Assembly (NCBI GenBank): GCA_012934845.2
Contig: WNNJ02002631.1
Coordinates: 1-64,000 of the forward strand
DNA length: 64,000 nt
Source: Pomphorhynchus laevis
Lineage: Eukaryota; Acanthocephala; Palaeacanthocephala; Echinorhynchida; Pomphorhynchidae
Direction of reading: 5' to 3'
In this document: piece by piece, positions 1-11,110 of the stretch
Layout of the letters: each line of letters starts with the position of its first letter
Position numbering within the stretch: position 1 is the stretch's first letter
Made by a program: the position numbers and the translations under genes
Notes under the pieces: model-generated
Database searches by the model: none
Told to the model about the DNA's origin: nothing
What the model saw: the letters and a program-made list of their open reading frames with translations, nothing else

Positions 1-340
1 AGTCGGAGCTGATTCCAAGTGAATGGGGCGCCAACGAGTAAGGGTCAGAGACCGTAGTTGTTAGAGTAATCGGGAACATAGAGTAAGAAGGAATGACGGG
101 AACGCAGTAATAGAGAGGTGGGACGATTGTCGTCTAATAAAGGGAGGTTGATGAACGATGTGGAGCCGACAGCGATGAGACGAAAAGTTACGAGAAGGCG
201 GAGTTGTATGCGGATGTGGATACTGGGCCAGGAGAGTTGGGCAAGATATGTGGATCTGTGGTCAAAGCGACGGAGATGTTGAAGCACTCGAACGGCGAAG
301 TTGATGATGCGTTGTAGGGGTAGGATTATGGATTTTTGAG
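1..340 (-). mobile_element. LINE ORF2 C-terminal fragment, cut by window edge
   Basis: Read on the minus strand, an open frame covers nearly this whole stretch. It has the helix-rich layout of the region after the reverse transcriptase palm in CR1/L2-group LINEs: a motif starting RIINFAVRVLQHLRRFDH, then a leucine-rich helix with RIQLRLLVTFRLIAVGSTSF, then an FTWN-like end. The DNA is clearly richer in G+C than its surroundings, as LINE coding sequence is elsewhere in this window. It does not match the LINE-A or CR1 copies found further right, so it is probably a third LINE family. The element continues off the left edge. The assignment rests on remembered family patterns only. Confidence 0.45.
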
Positions 341-1470
341 AATTGGCGAAAAGGTTGAGGCAGTAATCGATTTTAGGAAAAGAAGCGATTAATCGATTTT
401 TAATGTATCGAATATAGCTTTTTAAAACACCGATCTAATATCAGTTATTGTCGACCTGATGGTAACTATATATTAGTAAAAGTTTACGCAAGGTGTAAAA
501 TCGATTAGCACATTAACGTACAATTTTAGATATATGGAATAACAGGATATAACAGGATAAATTGCTAGCTAGAAAAGGTTGCAGAAATAATTCTAAGTTA
601 GACCAAATTTAGTATTTTGATTATTATGTTCACTCTGTCTTTAGGTGTGAACGACGTTAGTTGAGATTTATTATTTACAGAGTAACCATTATTTGAGATA
701 TATTCTTTATTGTGCGAAATATATATAATCACATAATATGTTATATAAAATTCTTTAAAATAATAAATTATTCAATGATTATAAAACAAATTATAACGAG
801 ATTAGCTTCTTGTGAAGGGATACACATTGCATTTCAACCATCCGTCGACACGTATTCAATTCAAGAATTTTAGTTTGGAAATCGCCGCACTTGTTTTTCT
901 ATTAATTCCATCTGTACACCTACTTAATCCTATATTTTATTTACACATGAAAATGCAGTCAGAATTAACAAACCATTTCGTATTTGACTTTTACGCTTGT
1001 TTTATTACATAATATTTTTTGCTAGCAAAATTAAAATCATTTAAAATTATTTTTATAATTTTAAAATCCTATGATTTTTATTACACGCCAAAATTTGAAT
1101 TGAAAATATCGATTATCTGATTTCTAAAAGGAAGAATTTGATGACTATCTGTCTCCCATGTACTCAATTATCTGTTCATTATCTGCTTGCTGTGTTTAGG
1201 TGTACATGTGCATGTAAATAACGTTTCCAACAAATCATCCTAAATTAAGGATGACCGCTTTGTGTAGTAAAAATGTTGTATTGAATGTAAATGTCGTATA
1301 CCTTTAATATAAATATCGTATGTTATGGTATAATTGTAAGATATTTAGTATGAACGAACATTATTATATTTGATAATAACTAATTTTGATTATTTGTTAA
1401 TTTAGAATTTTGAGAGAGAATTAATTTTTTATTTTTAAATTATAATTTTTTTATTATTATTATTATCATT
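341..1470. other. AT-rich spacer, no gene recognised
   Basis: Low-complexity AT-rich sequence. Short open frames such as 812-1012 (+) lack any recognisable motif, good splice context or codon-like composition. Confidence 0.6.
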
Positions 1471-1474
1471 ATTA

Positions 1475-1897
1475 TTAAATTATTTTAATTATTACTAATA
1501 AGAATCTATAACGCTGTTCTTGTGGACGATTGTTTGAGTAGAAGTACAGGACACTCATCACAAAAGGGTTGATCACTACTATATACCTACTCAAACCAAT
1601 ATTTAATCTACTTGCCCGGCAGAACAACTTTATACCTTTTTTACTAATTAAACATTTTGACATGCCCGATTTCCATTGCAGCCTAGATCCAAAAACATAT
1701 CCCAACTTCATTATTTGTCTCTTCCGGTTTACAGAAAGAGCAGCAACTAATGTAGTATTCCGTGCTGGTTTGCGAAATCTGTAGTAAACGAAATTTCTTT
1801 TCTTTAGGCTTAACGACAAAACCAACTTATACAGACGTCTAAAAATCTCGTTCACAACAGACTTTACTGTGTTTTCGAAAAATGTGTTGATACCCAT
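1475..1897 (-). other. Possible coding segment, unknown
   Basis: A 140-codon open frame runs on the minus strand and a second frame of the same strand is open across the middle. A splice-acceptor-like TTTACTACAG and a donor-like AAAAAG|GTATAA bracket about 150 bp inside it. The plus strand also has a 71-codon open frame here (1569-1784). Three open frames over one segment mean none can be chosen from sequence alone. The base composition is richer than the flanks, which favours a decayed gene or transposon piece over chance. I do not recognise a family. Confidence 0.2.
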
Positions 1898-2131
1898 ATA
1901 CCTTTTAGAAGAAATATAACCTTTTCGAGTGCAATATATGACTAGGCTGTTGCTGTTAAAGCTTGCAGATTAGCGGCGATTTGCCCTTGGAGGTTTTTTA
2001 TTTACACCTGAAGTTCGATTAACTGGGTATTTCACAAGACTGCTTTTTATTTTATATATAAATAAAATTAATTTTTTATCATTTAATATATCATTTCATA
2101 TTAAATGATATATTTATATATATTAAAGCAT

Positions 2132-2245
2132 CTGATGAGACCCACCCAGGCTGATTAGTAGAGTCCTGCTGTATCAAAAATATACCAGCTGATGAGACCC
2201 ACCCAGGCTGATTAGTAGCGTCCTGCCGTATCAAAAATAGGAACA
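2132..2245 (+). repeat. Tandem repeat, 2 x 57 bp, CTGATGAG-bearing
   Basis: Two near-identical 57-bp units start at 2132 and 2189. Each begins CTGATGAGACCCACCCAGGC and continues with a TGATTAGTAG-like stretch. The first half matches the core of the foldback repeats at 10.3-10.8 kb and the fragment near 11.73 kb (CTGATGAGGTCCACCCACGC), so these units are relics of the same family. The CTGATGAG also resembles the first half of a hammerhead core, but no CGAAA follows. Confidence 0.7.
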
Positions 2246-2249
2246 ATAC

Positions 2250-2940
2250 ATGTGAGGATAACATCGTGCCATAATCAGAAGAATTTCAGCTCACAGAGGC
2301 GATCAAGTAAAATTATATCATTTTATATAGTATAAAATATTAAGTATAAATATTGATATATACTCAAAAATTTAACAAAGTCAAAAACAACAAAAAACGA
2401 CACACTTAGCCTATCGCCTAAAGTCGACCAATTAGGCTTTGCCAAGATAGAATCAATCCCTGTTAGTAAATAAACTTCTTAACAACAGCTGAAATAGGTT
2501 ACTTGAGGCGGTGGATACTGCTTACAAAAATACAATGAACACAAAATCGCCTAAAATGGAATTGAAACAAAAACGCATCTGTCATTTATACAAAATACTC
2601 AAAATTTGTAACAAAGGAAAAAACATAAAAAAAACAAATTTAAAAAATAACAATATCCTAATTTGAAAATATATCTCGTATTTAATATTTTATCGTATAA
2701 TATTATAATATTAACATTTTATCGTATTTATTTTTTTTCGTATTTATATTTTATTGCTTGCGAAAAAAAACACTGAATTGATGGAATTTTGAAAAATTTT
2801 AAACTAATTTATATTTACATTTCATAAATATAAATTTTGTTAACAAAACAACCACTAACTATATAGAAATCATAACAAGTTAGAATAACAGTGATCAAGG
2901 AACGTATTTCTTTCTTTCCTCTTTGCTTGTATTAGGACTT
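2250..2940. other. Spacer, no gene recognised
   Basis: A GTGAGGATAAC-type stretch near 2252 may extend the foldback-family relic. The rest is AT-rich and shows no coding frame or known element. Confidence 0.5.
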
Positions 2941-2944
2941 TACT

Positions 2945-3475
2945 TTAATCGTCTAATTCCTCAAGCCTTACGGTCTTAGGTTCATAGGGATCTGAGCCCC
3001 CTGCCGCACCAGCGGGCTGCTTTCCGACTGAACCATTCGGGGTCTCTCACCCCTAAGAGTCCAGTTGAGGCGGGCTATGGTCGGTAATCTCGAGATGAGG
3101 AGCTTGAGAATCCTTAATATTTGCTCTTGGGGACGTTCTCTCGAAAAGAATACCAATCCCGAGATAGCCCATGTACCCCAGAGGCGCACTTGGGTTATCC
3201 CATTCAATGGCAGATGCTGGACCAGTTTCAGAGTCCACTTAGATCTCTTCAGGATACTTTAAGTCTATCTAGGTCAGCTTTCGCCGACCAGTTCACTGTA
3301 ATGGTAAATCCCGGATATTTTACTCGACTCGTGTAGATGGGTAGTGTTTGCGGCTGCAAAATGGAGGAGAGTGCAGAGAGTGCTAGTCTCTTAGGTTTCT
3401 TTTTTGTTGTTGTAGGGGTCCCATGAAAGACGACCACCTGCGATTTATTGAAGTTTAACATATGATTGGATGGGG
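2945..3475 (-). mobile_element. LINE-A copy 1, 5'-truncated 3' fragment
   Basis: Minus-strand frames carry the LINE-A ORF2 tail: KSQVVVFHGTP, then FTITVNWSAKADLDRLK, then QVRLWGTWAISGLVFFSRER, the same order as in the longer copies at 33-34 kb and 51-52 kb. The frames are interrupted. The fragment starts in the RT/thumb region and runs to the 3' end, the usual result of aborted target-primed reverse transcription. Confidence 0.85.
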
Positions 3476-3696
3476 ATTTATTGGATAGGCACGCTTACAG
3501 TATTTTATATGAATTAATCTAAAGTTATTATTTTTAATAATTTTAAAATAAAAATTCAAAAATATTATTCAAATAACAAAAGTAAAAGTTTTATTTCTTG
3601 TCGTCCTTTATCGAAAAGAAATTATTAAATTAATAATTATGAAATTATTATTTTTAATATAAATTATAAAATAATTATATTAAAATTCGAATTTAG

Positions 3697-4350
3697 ATGT
3701 CTTGTGATATTAATTGTGGAGAAATGGACATGCCTTTTTTGTACTGCCATATACGCGGTATGTTCAGTCTTGCTCCTGCAGATGAATCAGAATTAAAGGA
3801 ACTATGTATTAAGGGTTTTAGCCTTATTAAAAACAGCATATGCCAAATAAAAGAACGTGAAAGTAATGTCGGTGAATGTCTCGTAAAATTAGGTGATGTG
3901 AAAATGCGTTTTCCCCGTATACGTCGACCTTCACCTGAGCGCAAACCGACCAAATGGGAGAAATTTGCTCGAGAGAAAGGAATCCGTCAATCAAAGCGAG
4001 ATAAGCTAATTTACATGAGCGAAGATGATCAATGGCATCCAAGATATGGATACAAGGGTGCAAACAAGTTAAAGAAAGCTCGAGATTGGATTGTGGAATT
4101 ACCCGATCATGGAAAGGTACCCGACGCTAACGAGGTGTTCAATGGAATAACAGAAAAGCGAAAAACACTACAGTCAAGATACCAGGAAAATCACAAGAAA
4201 AACATTGGTCGCCGTGCAAAGGAGCTGATTTGTCCAGATGCACTTGAAGAAACAAAAGGCATAACAAAGGCTATTAAATTTAGTAAGAAAGGTGACTCTT
4301 CACTTGGAAAATTTTCACACGAGGCAGAGGGACAACTAATGTATCTTTGA
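3697..4350 (+). CDS. RRS1: RRS1-family ribosome biogenesis protein, main exon
   Basis: RRS1 works in the nucleolus and nucleus, bringing the 5S RNP (5S rRNA with uL5 and uL18) into the large ribosomal subunit precursor together with its partner RPF2. This open frame of 217 codons holds the family's core: ESELKEL near residue 30, then the hallmark KPTKWEKFAREKGI at about 87-100, DQWHPRYGYKGANK at about 114-127, DWIVELP, and the downstream SSLGKF element near 200. The frame then stops shortly after, while family members continue into a long basic tail, so the last codons are probably intron read-through; the only GT before the stop is in AAT|GTATCT. A basic exon at 11111-11262 could supply the tail. 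The ATG follows directly after TTTAG, so the true 5' end may be another exon or a trans-splice site. The usual family N-terminus is shortened or diverged here. Confidence 0.85.
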   Translation: MSCDINCGEMDMPFLYCHIRGMFSLAPADESELKELCIKGFSLIKNSICQIKERESNVGECLVKLGDVKMRFPRIRRPSPERKPTKWEKFAREKGIRQSKRDKLIYMSEDDQWHPRYGYKGANKLKKARDWIVELPDHGKVPDANEVFNGITEKRKTLQSRYQENHKKNIGRRAKELICPDALEETKGITKAIKFSKKGDSSLGKFSHEAEGQLMYL

Positions 4351-4665
4351 ATTATTGGTAGCTAACATGACATGATAAATAGTTAAATATACTGTAAGTT
4401 ATCCAGTTGCATCTGGATAATTGTAAATGAACTGCCGATATGACAAGTATATCTTGTGCGCATAATTCACTGTTTTAGCGGTAGATGCACTAAAACGCTG
4501 AGCTACTTTCACAGCTTCATCTGGCACTATTTTTTATATTTAATTTGCCAGTTTAATGTTTTAATAATAATAGATTTTCTTAAAAAACTAAATGTCGGTT
4601 AGTAAATAATTACAGCATGAAAACAGAAATAAAGTTAAACAAAATTCTTCACTACATGAATATTG
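4351..4665. other. Probable RRS1 intron start
   Basis: No coding signal seen. It lies between the RRS1 main exon and LINE-A copy 2. Confidence 0.5.
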
Positions 4666-4669
4666 TCTG

Positions 4670-7600
4670 TTAACACCTCTTTATTCCATTATGACCTAAG
4701 GTCCAGTGGGATCTGAGCCCTCCATCCAACCAATACGCCGCCCTTCGACTGAACAACCCGGGGTATTTCACCCCCGAAGAGTCCAATCTAGGCGAACTAT
4801 TTTGGGTAAACGAGAGACGAGAAGCTTGATAAACCTTAACCTTTGCTCTGGGAGACGTCCTCTTGAGAAGAAGACAAGTCATGATATAGCCCAGGTATCC
4901 CAAAGGCGCACCTGGGTTTTCCTTTTTAATTACAGATGGTGAGCCCGTTTTAGAGCCCACCTAGCTTTCTTCAGGATACGTGTTAGTCTATCCAGGTCAG
5001 CTTTCGCCGACCAGTTCACCGTAACAGTGAACCCCACGTATTTTACTCGACTTGTGAAAGTAGGCAGTGGTTGATTAGTCAAAATATAAGAATGTGCTAA
5101 TCTCTTAAGTTTTTTCTTTGTTGCAGGGGTGCCATGAAAGACGACCACCTGCGATTTAGCGGAGTTTAAAATAAGATTGGACAATGGTAGCTGGTCTTTT
5201 AATCTTAAAAATAAATGGCTGATGTCCGAGACTATGTCTTTACACCTGCGTCCAGAGAACATGGCTGTGATATCATTAGCCTATACCACTAGACGTTGTT
5301 CGCGTTTAAATATTTTAAAGAGTACAATGCAGGCAGCAAGAAATAAGATAGGAGAAAGAGGGGAGCCTTGAGGCACACCTGTAATAGTGTAAAAATGACA
5401 CTGATCAGGGTCATCTTCATAATAGAATCGCTTGGAGTACAGTAGTATCTCCACCCTATTCACAATTCTCGCAGGCAACCCTAACGACCTGAAAGAATAG
5501 ATAACAAAGGGAATGGAGATGCGGTCAAATGCAGCAGAAAAGTCAAGGAAAACAGTTACAACAAGTTGATGGCTATTATCCCGACAGAACTGATGCACTT
5601 TACCAACTGCTGAATGGACCGAGCGACCTTTGACGAACCCATGGAAACCAGGTGGGATTAAATTTCCCCTACTCAAATGAACGCGGATTTTACGCGCAAG
5701 CGCTTTTTCGTAGATCGAGACGATGGAATTTTGAATCGAAATGGGCCGCAGGTCTTTAGGGCAAGAGACTGAATACTTTTTAGGTATAAAAATTCTCCTA
5801 CTAATGTTGATGCCGACCACATCGGATGGGATGGCTAATAGCATTGTGACGGCCACCTTTCTACTTTGTTCGACTGTCAAAAGCTGACAGACACGAGAAT
5901 AGAGTGGAGCGACGGATTTTGTGGGGCCCGGAAGAGGTCCCCAGGCGTTGAGAATATCTGTGGCATATAAGTCTCTACTCCTGAAGTCTCCCCAAGGCGG
6001 GATTGGTTGCGGTGATTGAGTGGCTCCATAATTATGTAGGGATAGTGACTCCTCCAAAACTTTATCAAGACCTATACTACCAATCCAATGCCCTATCCTT
6101 CCAACAGACAATCTTCTCCTTCTTGAATATCTTCCAGAAGGAAAACTGGGATGGATTAAGGGAAGCTATGCTAGCTCTTTCCTTACCCATTTGGAATCTA
6201 TAACTAGTGCTCCAATATTCTTTCGAGAGAACTTGCCGGGCAGAAGCAGAGAGATTTAGGAGACGGAGAAATATGCTAAGGTCTTGAGTTTTGTCGGAGT
6301 GGGACTGAAAATGCGAACTTTATAGATTGTCGAAATCAATGCGGTAGCTTGCTAAGATAGGTAGGAATTAAATTCGGTCAGACTCTCCTTCCCAATTCGG
6401 GGGGAAGCGTTGGATAGCTACATGAAAGAAAGCCACTCTGATTGGGTCAAAGTGGAATCTTCTTTGAAGCAGCGTAACCTCTTCTATACGCCAGCGAATT
6501 AGGTCGTGAAAGGTGGACATATGCTGTCCGGACTGCTCCGTACAGAAGGGTTTTAACAACCACATCTCATGGAGCAGTAATATGTCGAGGATAGAATTTG
6601 TTGATGTGCAATGAAAGGTGGGGGACGGTGGTTTATGAATCAGATAATCGTTCCTGGCTCTGCGGAATGCTGCATTAATCCAACGACCAGTTCTATTGTT
6701 GAAGTCACCTAGTATCATGTCGTAACCGCTGTTAATTATCCTATCCAGTGGTCACGGTTCTTGTGTATCTCCCCTGGACGAATGTAGACATTGTCTAGAC
6801 TGAGGCGTTTACCGTTCTTACAGAATGAAACCACTAAACAAGACAGGGCTGGACAAGAATAGTTAAATAGGAGGGAAGATCTTAGGGAGTATTTAACTAA
6901 GGTCAAGATTCCTTGAGATGGAGGAGTGCGATGGGGTTATGTACAGAGTATAGTGGGAACAAATATGTTTAGGGATTAATCGAGTAATGTCCTGGGGGAG
7001 ACGGATAGACCGCTTCTCCTGAAGGACTATACCATCTGTATCTCTATTAGATAGAAGTCTAAGGGCAAAAGCACCTCCCGAATTCCACTGAAGGATATTC
7101 AGTGAAAAAGGCTCACGAGTACTCTGCATTGTGTTAGGTCAGTTGGGTGGGATTGCCACATCCCTTAACTGAGCTAGGGGTGGAAGGGTTACCCCCTCTA
7201 CCGCTAGCGCTATTCAGAGTGGGCACTTTCCCACGGCCGTTATCTTCATTTCCCTGGGAGGCCTTATTTTGTTGCTTCAGCATTTTCCCAATTTAAATAG
7301 GGGCACAGCATGGCAGACGACCCCTATTCTTAGCTTCAGGAACGGACACCATGGGAACTACATTTGGTGTGTGTAGAGCAGACAATAGGTGGGATATTAG
7401 ATCTTTCATCTCATTGAATGTACTTTTCTTGTGAGCATCAAGCAATTGTAAGATGTCCTCGTCCGACATCCTGGACGTTGCCTCGCACTCATACTCGGAA
7501 GACGGCTTCACAGGGGCTTGCCCTAAGAAGGAGTTTATGTAGCTTTTAAATTTTGCGCATTTCCTGGACCATGCGGAATGATCGCTATTGCAGTTTGAAC

Positions 7601-8330
7601 ATACAGGGGGAGCCCCGCATCTCTCCCCCTTCAGAAGATTGACGCATGCGCTAGAGCTGCATACTCCACATATTTTAGGAATATTGCAAGTATATCTCCA
7701 ATGCCCCCACTGATGACAACCGTTGCAGTGGGGTAGGTCATATTATCCTCATCGAGTATCGTGAATTGTAGGTTATACCCCAGGAATGGATTTGATGCTG
7801 ATTTTGCAAGGATCGCTGCATGCCCGGAGCCAACTGTCTCTAATTCGATAGGTAGATCTTGTCCTGACTTGCTTTTAGACGAACGGAGCGACAATATTTT
7901 ATACTGTTTTTTAAAGAAATCACATCCTCCTCTTAATGAGGAGGAAAATTCATTATTTTAACGGAAGCCTGGATAGGTTTATAGTCCAATTTACCCAATT
8001 CAGTGAGGTGTTTATCGAAAAACTTGACATATTCAAATGCAAGATCAGACGTTACGAATGAGATTTTAACACTTAACTCATATAGCCGAACAGAATTAAA
8101 TAGAATTCGATTTTCATGTTCATTAACGAAATTTCTTAGGAATGAATTGAATAGGTTTTGCCTTGTATTTGATTGTTTTAATGAAATTATGACTAGGTTT
8201 CTTTGTTTAGGAATGGGTAAAGTACCCTCGCATTCTGAGAAGTATTAGGTAACAAAGCACTTACCTTTCGATCCGTTTCGAACTCAGAACAGGCTAAAAT
8301 CTTACCAACAGTCGAATTTTAATTAAAAAA
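4670..8330 (-). mobile_element. LINE-A copy 2, near full length, degenerate
   Basis: A minus-strand non-LTR retrotransposon carrying all parts in order from its 5' end (8330) to its 3' end (4670): an ORF1 with the NFPPH/EED segment and FLGYNL-type motif near 7.75 kb, zinc-knuckle remnants at 7.55-7.7 kb, an apurinic-like endonuclease start (LNILQWNSGGAFALRLL) near 7.1 kb, endonuclease motif ILGDFNNRTGRWIN near 6.7 kb, and the reverse transcriptase at 5281-6111. The coding frames are broken several times by frameshifts and stops, so it is dead. It lies in the probable RRS1 intron, antisense to that gene. The clade is best described as Jockey/I-group-like: zinc-knuckle ORF1, AP endonuclease, RT, and no RNase H domain seen. 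Confidence 0.88.
5281..6111 (-). pseudogene. LINE-A copy 2 reverse transcriptase piece
   Basis: This is the longest surviving open piece of ORF2 in copy 2 (276 codons). It holds RT block 1-2 sequence (PKDLRPISIQNSIVSIYEKA), palm motif A as VFLDFSAAFDRI and motif B as GVPQGSPLSPIL. The YADD motif C lies just past the break at the 3' end. The protein would copy its own RNA at a nicked target site. It is one fragment of a broken ORF2 and is not expected to work. Confidence 0.8.
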
Positions 8331-8359
8331 ATTGTTTTTCTTTGATCGTCCGAATGCTA

Positions 8360-9830
8360 CTTCACTATGCTGGGTAAACAAGAGACGAGGAGCTTAAGAA
8401 ACCTTAGCCTTTGCTATGGGGGACCTTCTTTTGAGAAGAAGATAAGTCCCGAGATAGCCCAGGTATCCCAAAGGCGCACCTGGGTTTTCCCTTTCAATGA
8501 CAGATGCTGAGTCCGTTTCAGAGCCCACATAGCTTTCTTCAGGATACGTTTAAGTCTATTCAGGTCAGCTTTCGCCTACCAGTTCATCGTAACGGTGAAC
8601 TCCAGGTATTTTACTCGACTTGTGAAGGTGGGGAGTGGTTCAGAGGCAAATATGGAGGAGAGTGCAGAGAGTGCTAATCTCTTAAGTTTTTTCTTTGTTG
8701 CAGTGGTGCCATGAAAGACAACCGCCTGCGATTTTGCGGAGTTTAAAATAAGATTGGATATGGGTAACTGGTCTTTTAATCTTAAAAAGAAGCGGCTGAT
8801 GTCAGAAACTACGTCTTTGCACCTGTGTCCAGAGAACAGGGCTGTGGTGTCATCAGCATACACCACAAGACGTTGTTCGCGTTTAAATATTTTGAATAGA
8901 TTAATGGAGGCAGCAAGATATAAGATAGGAGAAAGAGGTGAACCTTGAGGCACACCCGTAATGAGTAGAACTGACGCGCATCAGGGTTGTCTTCATTATA
9001 AAACCGCTTGGTGTACAGCAGGATCTCCACCCTGTTCACAATTCTCGCAGGCAACCCGAGGGACCTGAGAGAAGAGATCACAAAAGGAATGGAGATGCGG
9101 TCAAATGCAGCAGAAAAGTCAAGGAAAATAGCCACAACTAGGCGATGGCTATTCTCCCGACAAAACTGCTCCACCTCACTTACTGCAGAATGGACTGAGC
9201 GACCTTTGACGAACCCATGAAAACCTGGAGGGATTAAATTACGCCTACTTAAATGGTCGCGGATTTTACGCGCAAGCGCTTTTTCGTAAATCGACACGAG
9301 GGAATTTTGAATCGAAATGGGTCGCAGGTCTTTAGGACATGAGCAGGATTTTTTCTTAGGAATAAAAACACGCTTACTAATATTGATGCTCCTACATCGG
9401 ATGGGGAGGCTAAAAGCATTGTGACGGCCACCTCTCTTCTCTGATCAGCTGTTAAAAGCTGACAGACCCGAGAAGATAGTGGAGCGACGGATTTGGAGGT
9501 GCCCGGGAGTGGACCCCAGGAGTTAAGAATATCCGTAACAGATAGATCCCTACTCCTGAAGTTACACCAAGGCGGGATTGGTTGAGGTGATTGAGTGGCT
9601 CCATAGTTGTGTAGGGCTAGTGATTCCTCCAAAACTTTTTGAAGGCCTACATTCCCTATCCAACTCAATGCTCTATCCTTCCAGCAAACAAACTTCTCCT
9701 TCTTGAAAATCTTCCAAAAGGAAGACTGAGAAGGATTAAGGCGAGCGATACTCGTCTTATCCCTACTCAGCTGGAACCTCTATCTAGTGCTCCAGTATTC
9801 ATTCGAGAGGGCCTGTTTGGCGGAGCTACT
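8360..9830 (-). mobile_element. LINE-A copy 3, RT-only fragment
   Basis: Minus-strand frames give the part of ORF2 from just after the endonuclease through the RT and thumb (PKDLRPI-like block, FLDFSAAFDRIS, YADDTTALFSGHRCKD, KSQAVVFHG). Both ends are missing: the endonuclease and ORF1 at the 9830 side and the last part of the C-terminus at the 8360 side. The truncated 3' side lies directly against the 5' end of copy 2, so the two were joined by insertion next to, or deletion between, neighbouring copies. Frames are broken in at least three places. Confidence 0.85.
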
Positions 9831-9884
9831 TCACTGTACTGTGATGTATACATAATTTCTATAAACGTGAAAAAACATTATTCT

Positions 9885-10032
9885 CAGTTTTATATTTTCC
9901 TCGTGTGGTTCTTTCAATCCTATCAGCATCACTATACACTACAATCAGCATCAGTGCACGCTGCACGCTACAATCAGCACATATGCACAGTGATGCTGAT
10001 AGGATTGAAAGACCCATACGAAGAAAATATGA
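9885..10032. repeat. Short foldback repeat
   Basis: Inverted arms: CCTCGTGTGGTTCTTTCAAT followed by CCTATCAGCATCACT on the left, and the complement AGTGATGCTGATAGG followed by ATTGAAAGACCCATACGAAG on the right, with a short middle rich in CAGCAT/CACGCT repeats. The same outer sequence forms the ends of the larger foldback at 10310-10795, so this is a shorter member of the family. No coding capacity. Confidence 0.75.
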
Positions 10033-10309
10033 AACGATCAATGAAGTAATACGGATCATGTAAGCAATGAATATTCAGTATTTTTTATATTTGAATTCCT
10101 AGTTTTTATACGATTATGAAATCCTACGGTCAATTCTGATGTTTTCCATCGGTCATTGCCATGACCACACTGGTCGTGTAATTATCATCAATCATCTATT
10201 ATGTAATAGTATCTAAATATATGACGAGCTTCTCAATTACGAGTCCCTCGCAATATCAACTGATGTTACAACCTTTTGAATTATATAATATATAATATTA
10301 TTCATTGGT
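10033..10309. other. Spacer between the two foldback repeats
   Basis: AT-rich sequence; nothing recognised. Confidence 0.5.
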
Positions 10310-10795
10310 CGGTTTGGTATTATCCTCGTGTGATTGCTTGAATCCTATCAGCATCACTGTACACTACAATCAGCGTGGGTGGACCTCATCAGCAGTGAGC
10401 CCACGCCTACATTTCGTGTTTCGGTCCTGTTACTGTTTCTACTGAACTCCTTGTCGCCGAAATGCTGGTTTATATTTGGATTATATACCAAATTACAAAA
10501 TTAATGCGTTCTATATTTTATGTGGGCTGTAACTAATATTCGCGATTCCAATCTACCACACACCGATTTTTTTTATTTTGTTCTTATACGAATCGTGTAA
10601 TTTGGTATAAAGAGCCAAATATAAACCAGCATTTCGGCGACAAGGAATCAGTAGAAGCAGTAAAATGACCGAAACACGGAATGTAGGTGTGAGCTCACTG
10701 CTGATGAGGTTCATTCACGCTGATTGTAGTGTACAGTGATGCTGATAGGATTCATACAACCACACGAGGATAATACCAAATCGGCTGATGAAGAA
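10310..10795. repeat. Large foldback element (arms about 180 bp)
   Basis: The left arm (about 10312-10495) reads TTTGGTATTATCCTCGTGTG, then CCTATCAGCATCACTGTACA, then GGACCTCATCAGCAGTGAGC, then a GTTTCGGTCC-containing block. The right arm (about 10615-10790) repeats all of this in reverse complement with scattered differences. The central 110 bp is unrelated. No transposase is present, so it is non-autonomous. Each arm carries a CTGATGAGGTCC motif and a GGACCGAAAC motif that are complementary to each other, and a covarying GCGTGGG/CCCACGC pair. It could be a MITE-like foldback transposon or an inverted pair of retroelement terminal repeats. Confidence 0.8.
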
Positions 10796-11110
10796 TAGCG
10801 GCTCGTGTATGCAATATATTCACAATAATATAATATTATATTATCATAATATTTAAAAATTAAACTTAATTTTTATAAAATACAGTTCTGCATTCCAAAT
10901 GTGCAATTCTAGTTAAACAAACATGAACTGATATTAACTTCCTACAAAGTATTTTTTAGTTTTATATTATTGAATTTAAGTATTGTATGATACACTCTTT
11001 GAATAAGACTAACTATAATACTCTAAAGTGTAATAGCCAGCTTATCTCTTATCATCTCTCATAAACATACACGAACATATTATGTCATGCAACTGTCAAT
11101 AATATCATAG
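10796..11110. other. AT-rich spacer, probable RRS1 intron end
   Basis: No element recognised. A pyrimidine-rich run (CTTATCTCTTATCATCTCTC) near 11040 lies about 70 bp upstream of the proposed RRS1 acceptor. Confidence 0.4.

Noticed and set aside
812-1012. Small plus-strand open frame in AT-rich DNA
   Set aside because: No motif, weak start context and composition equal to the surrounding non-coding DNA.
2400-2480. tRNA-like stretch (TTAGCCTATCGCC...)
   Set aside because: No cloverleaf with T-arm GTTCRANNC and acceptor pairing could be drawn.
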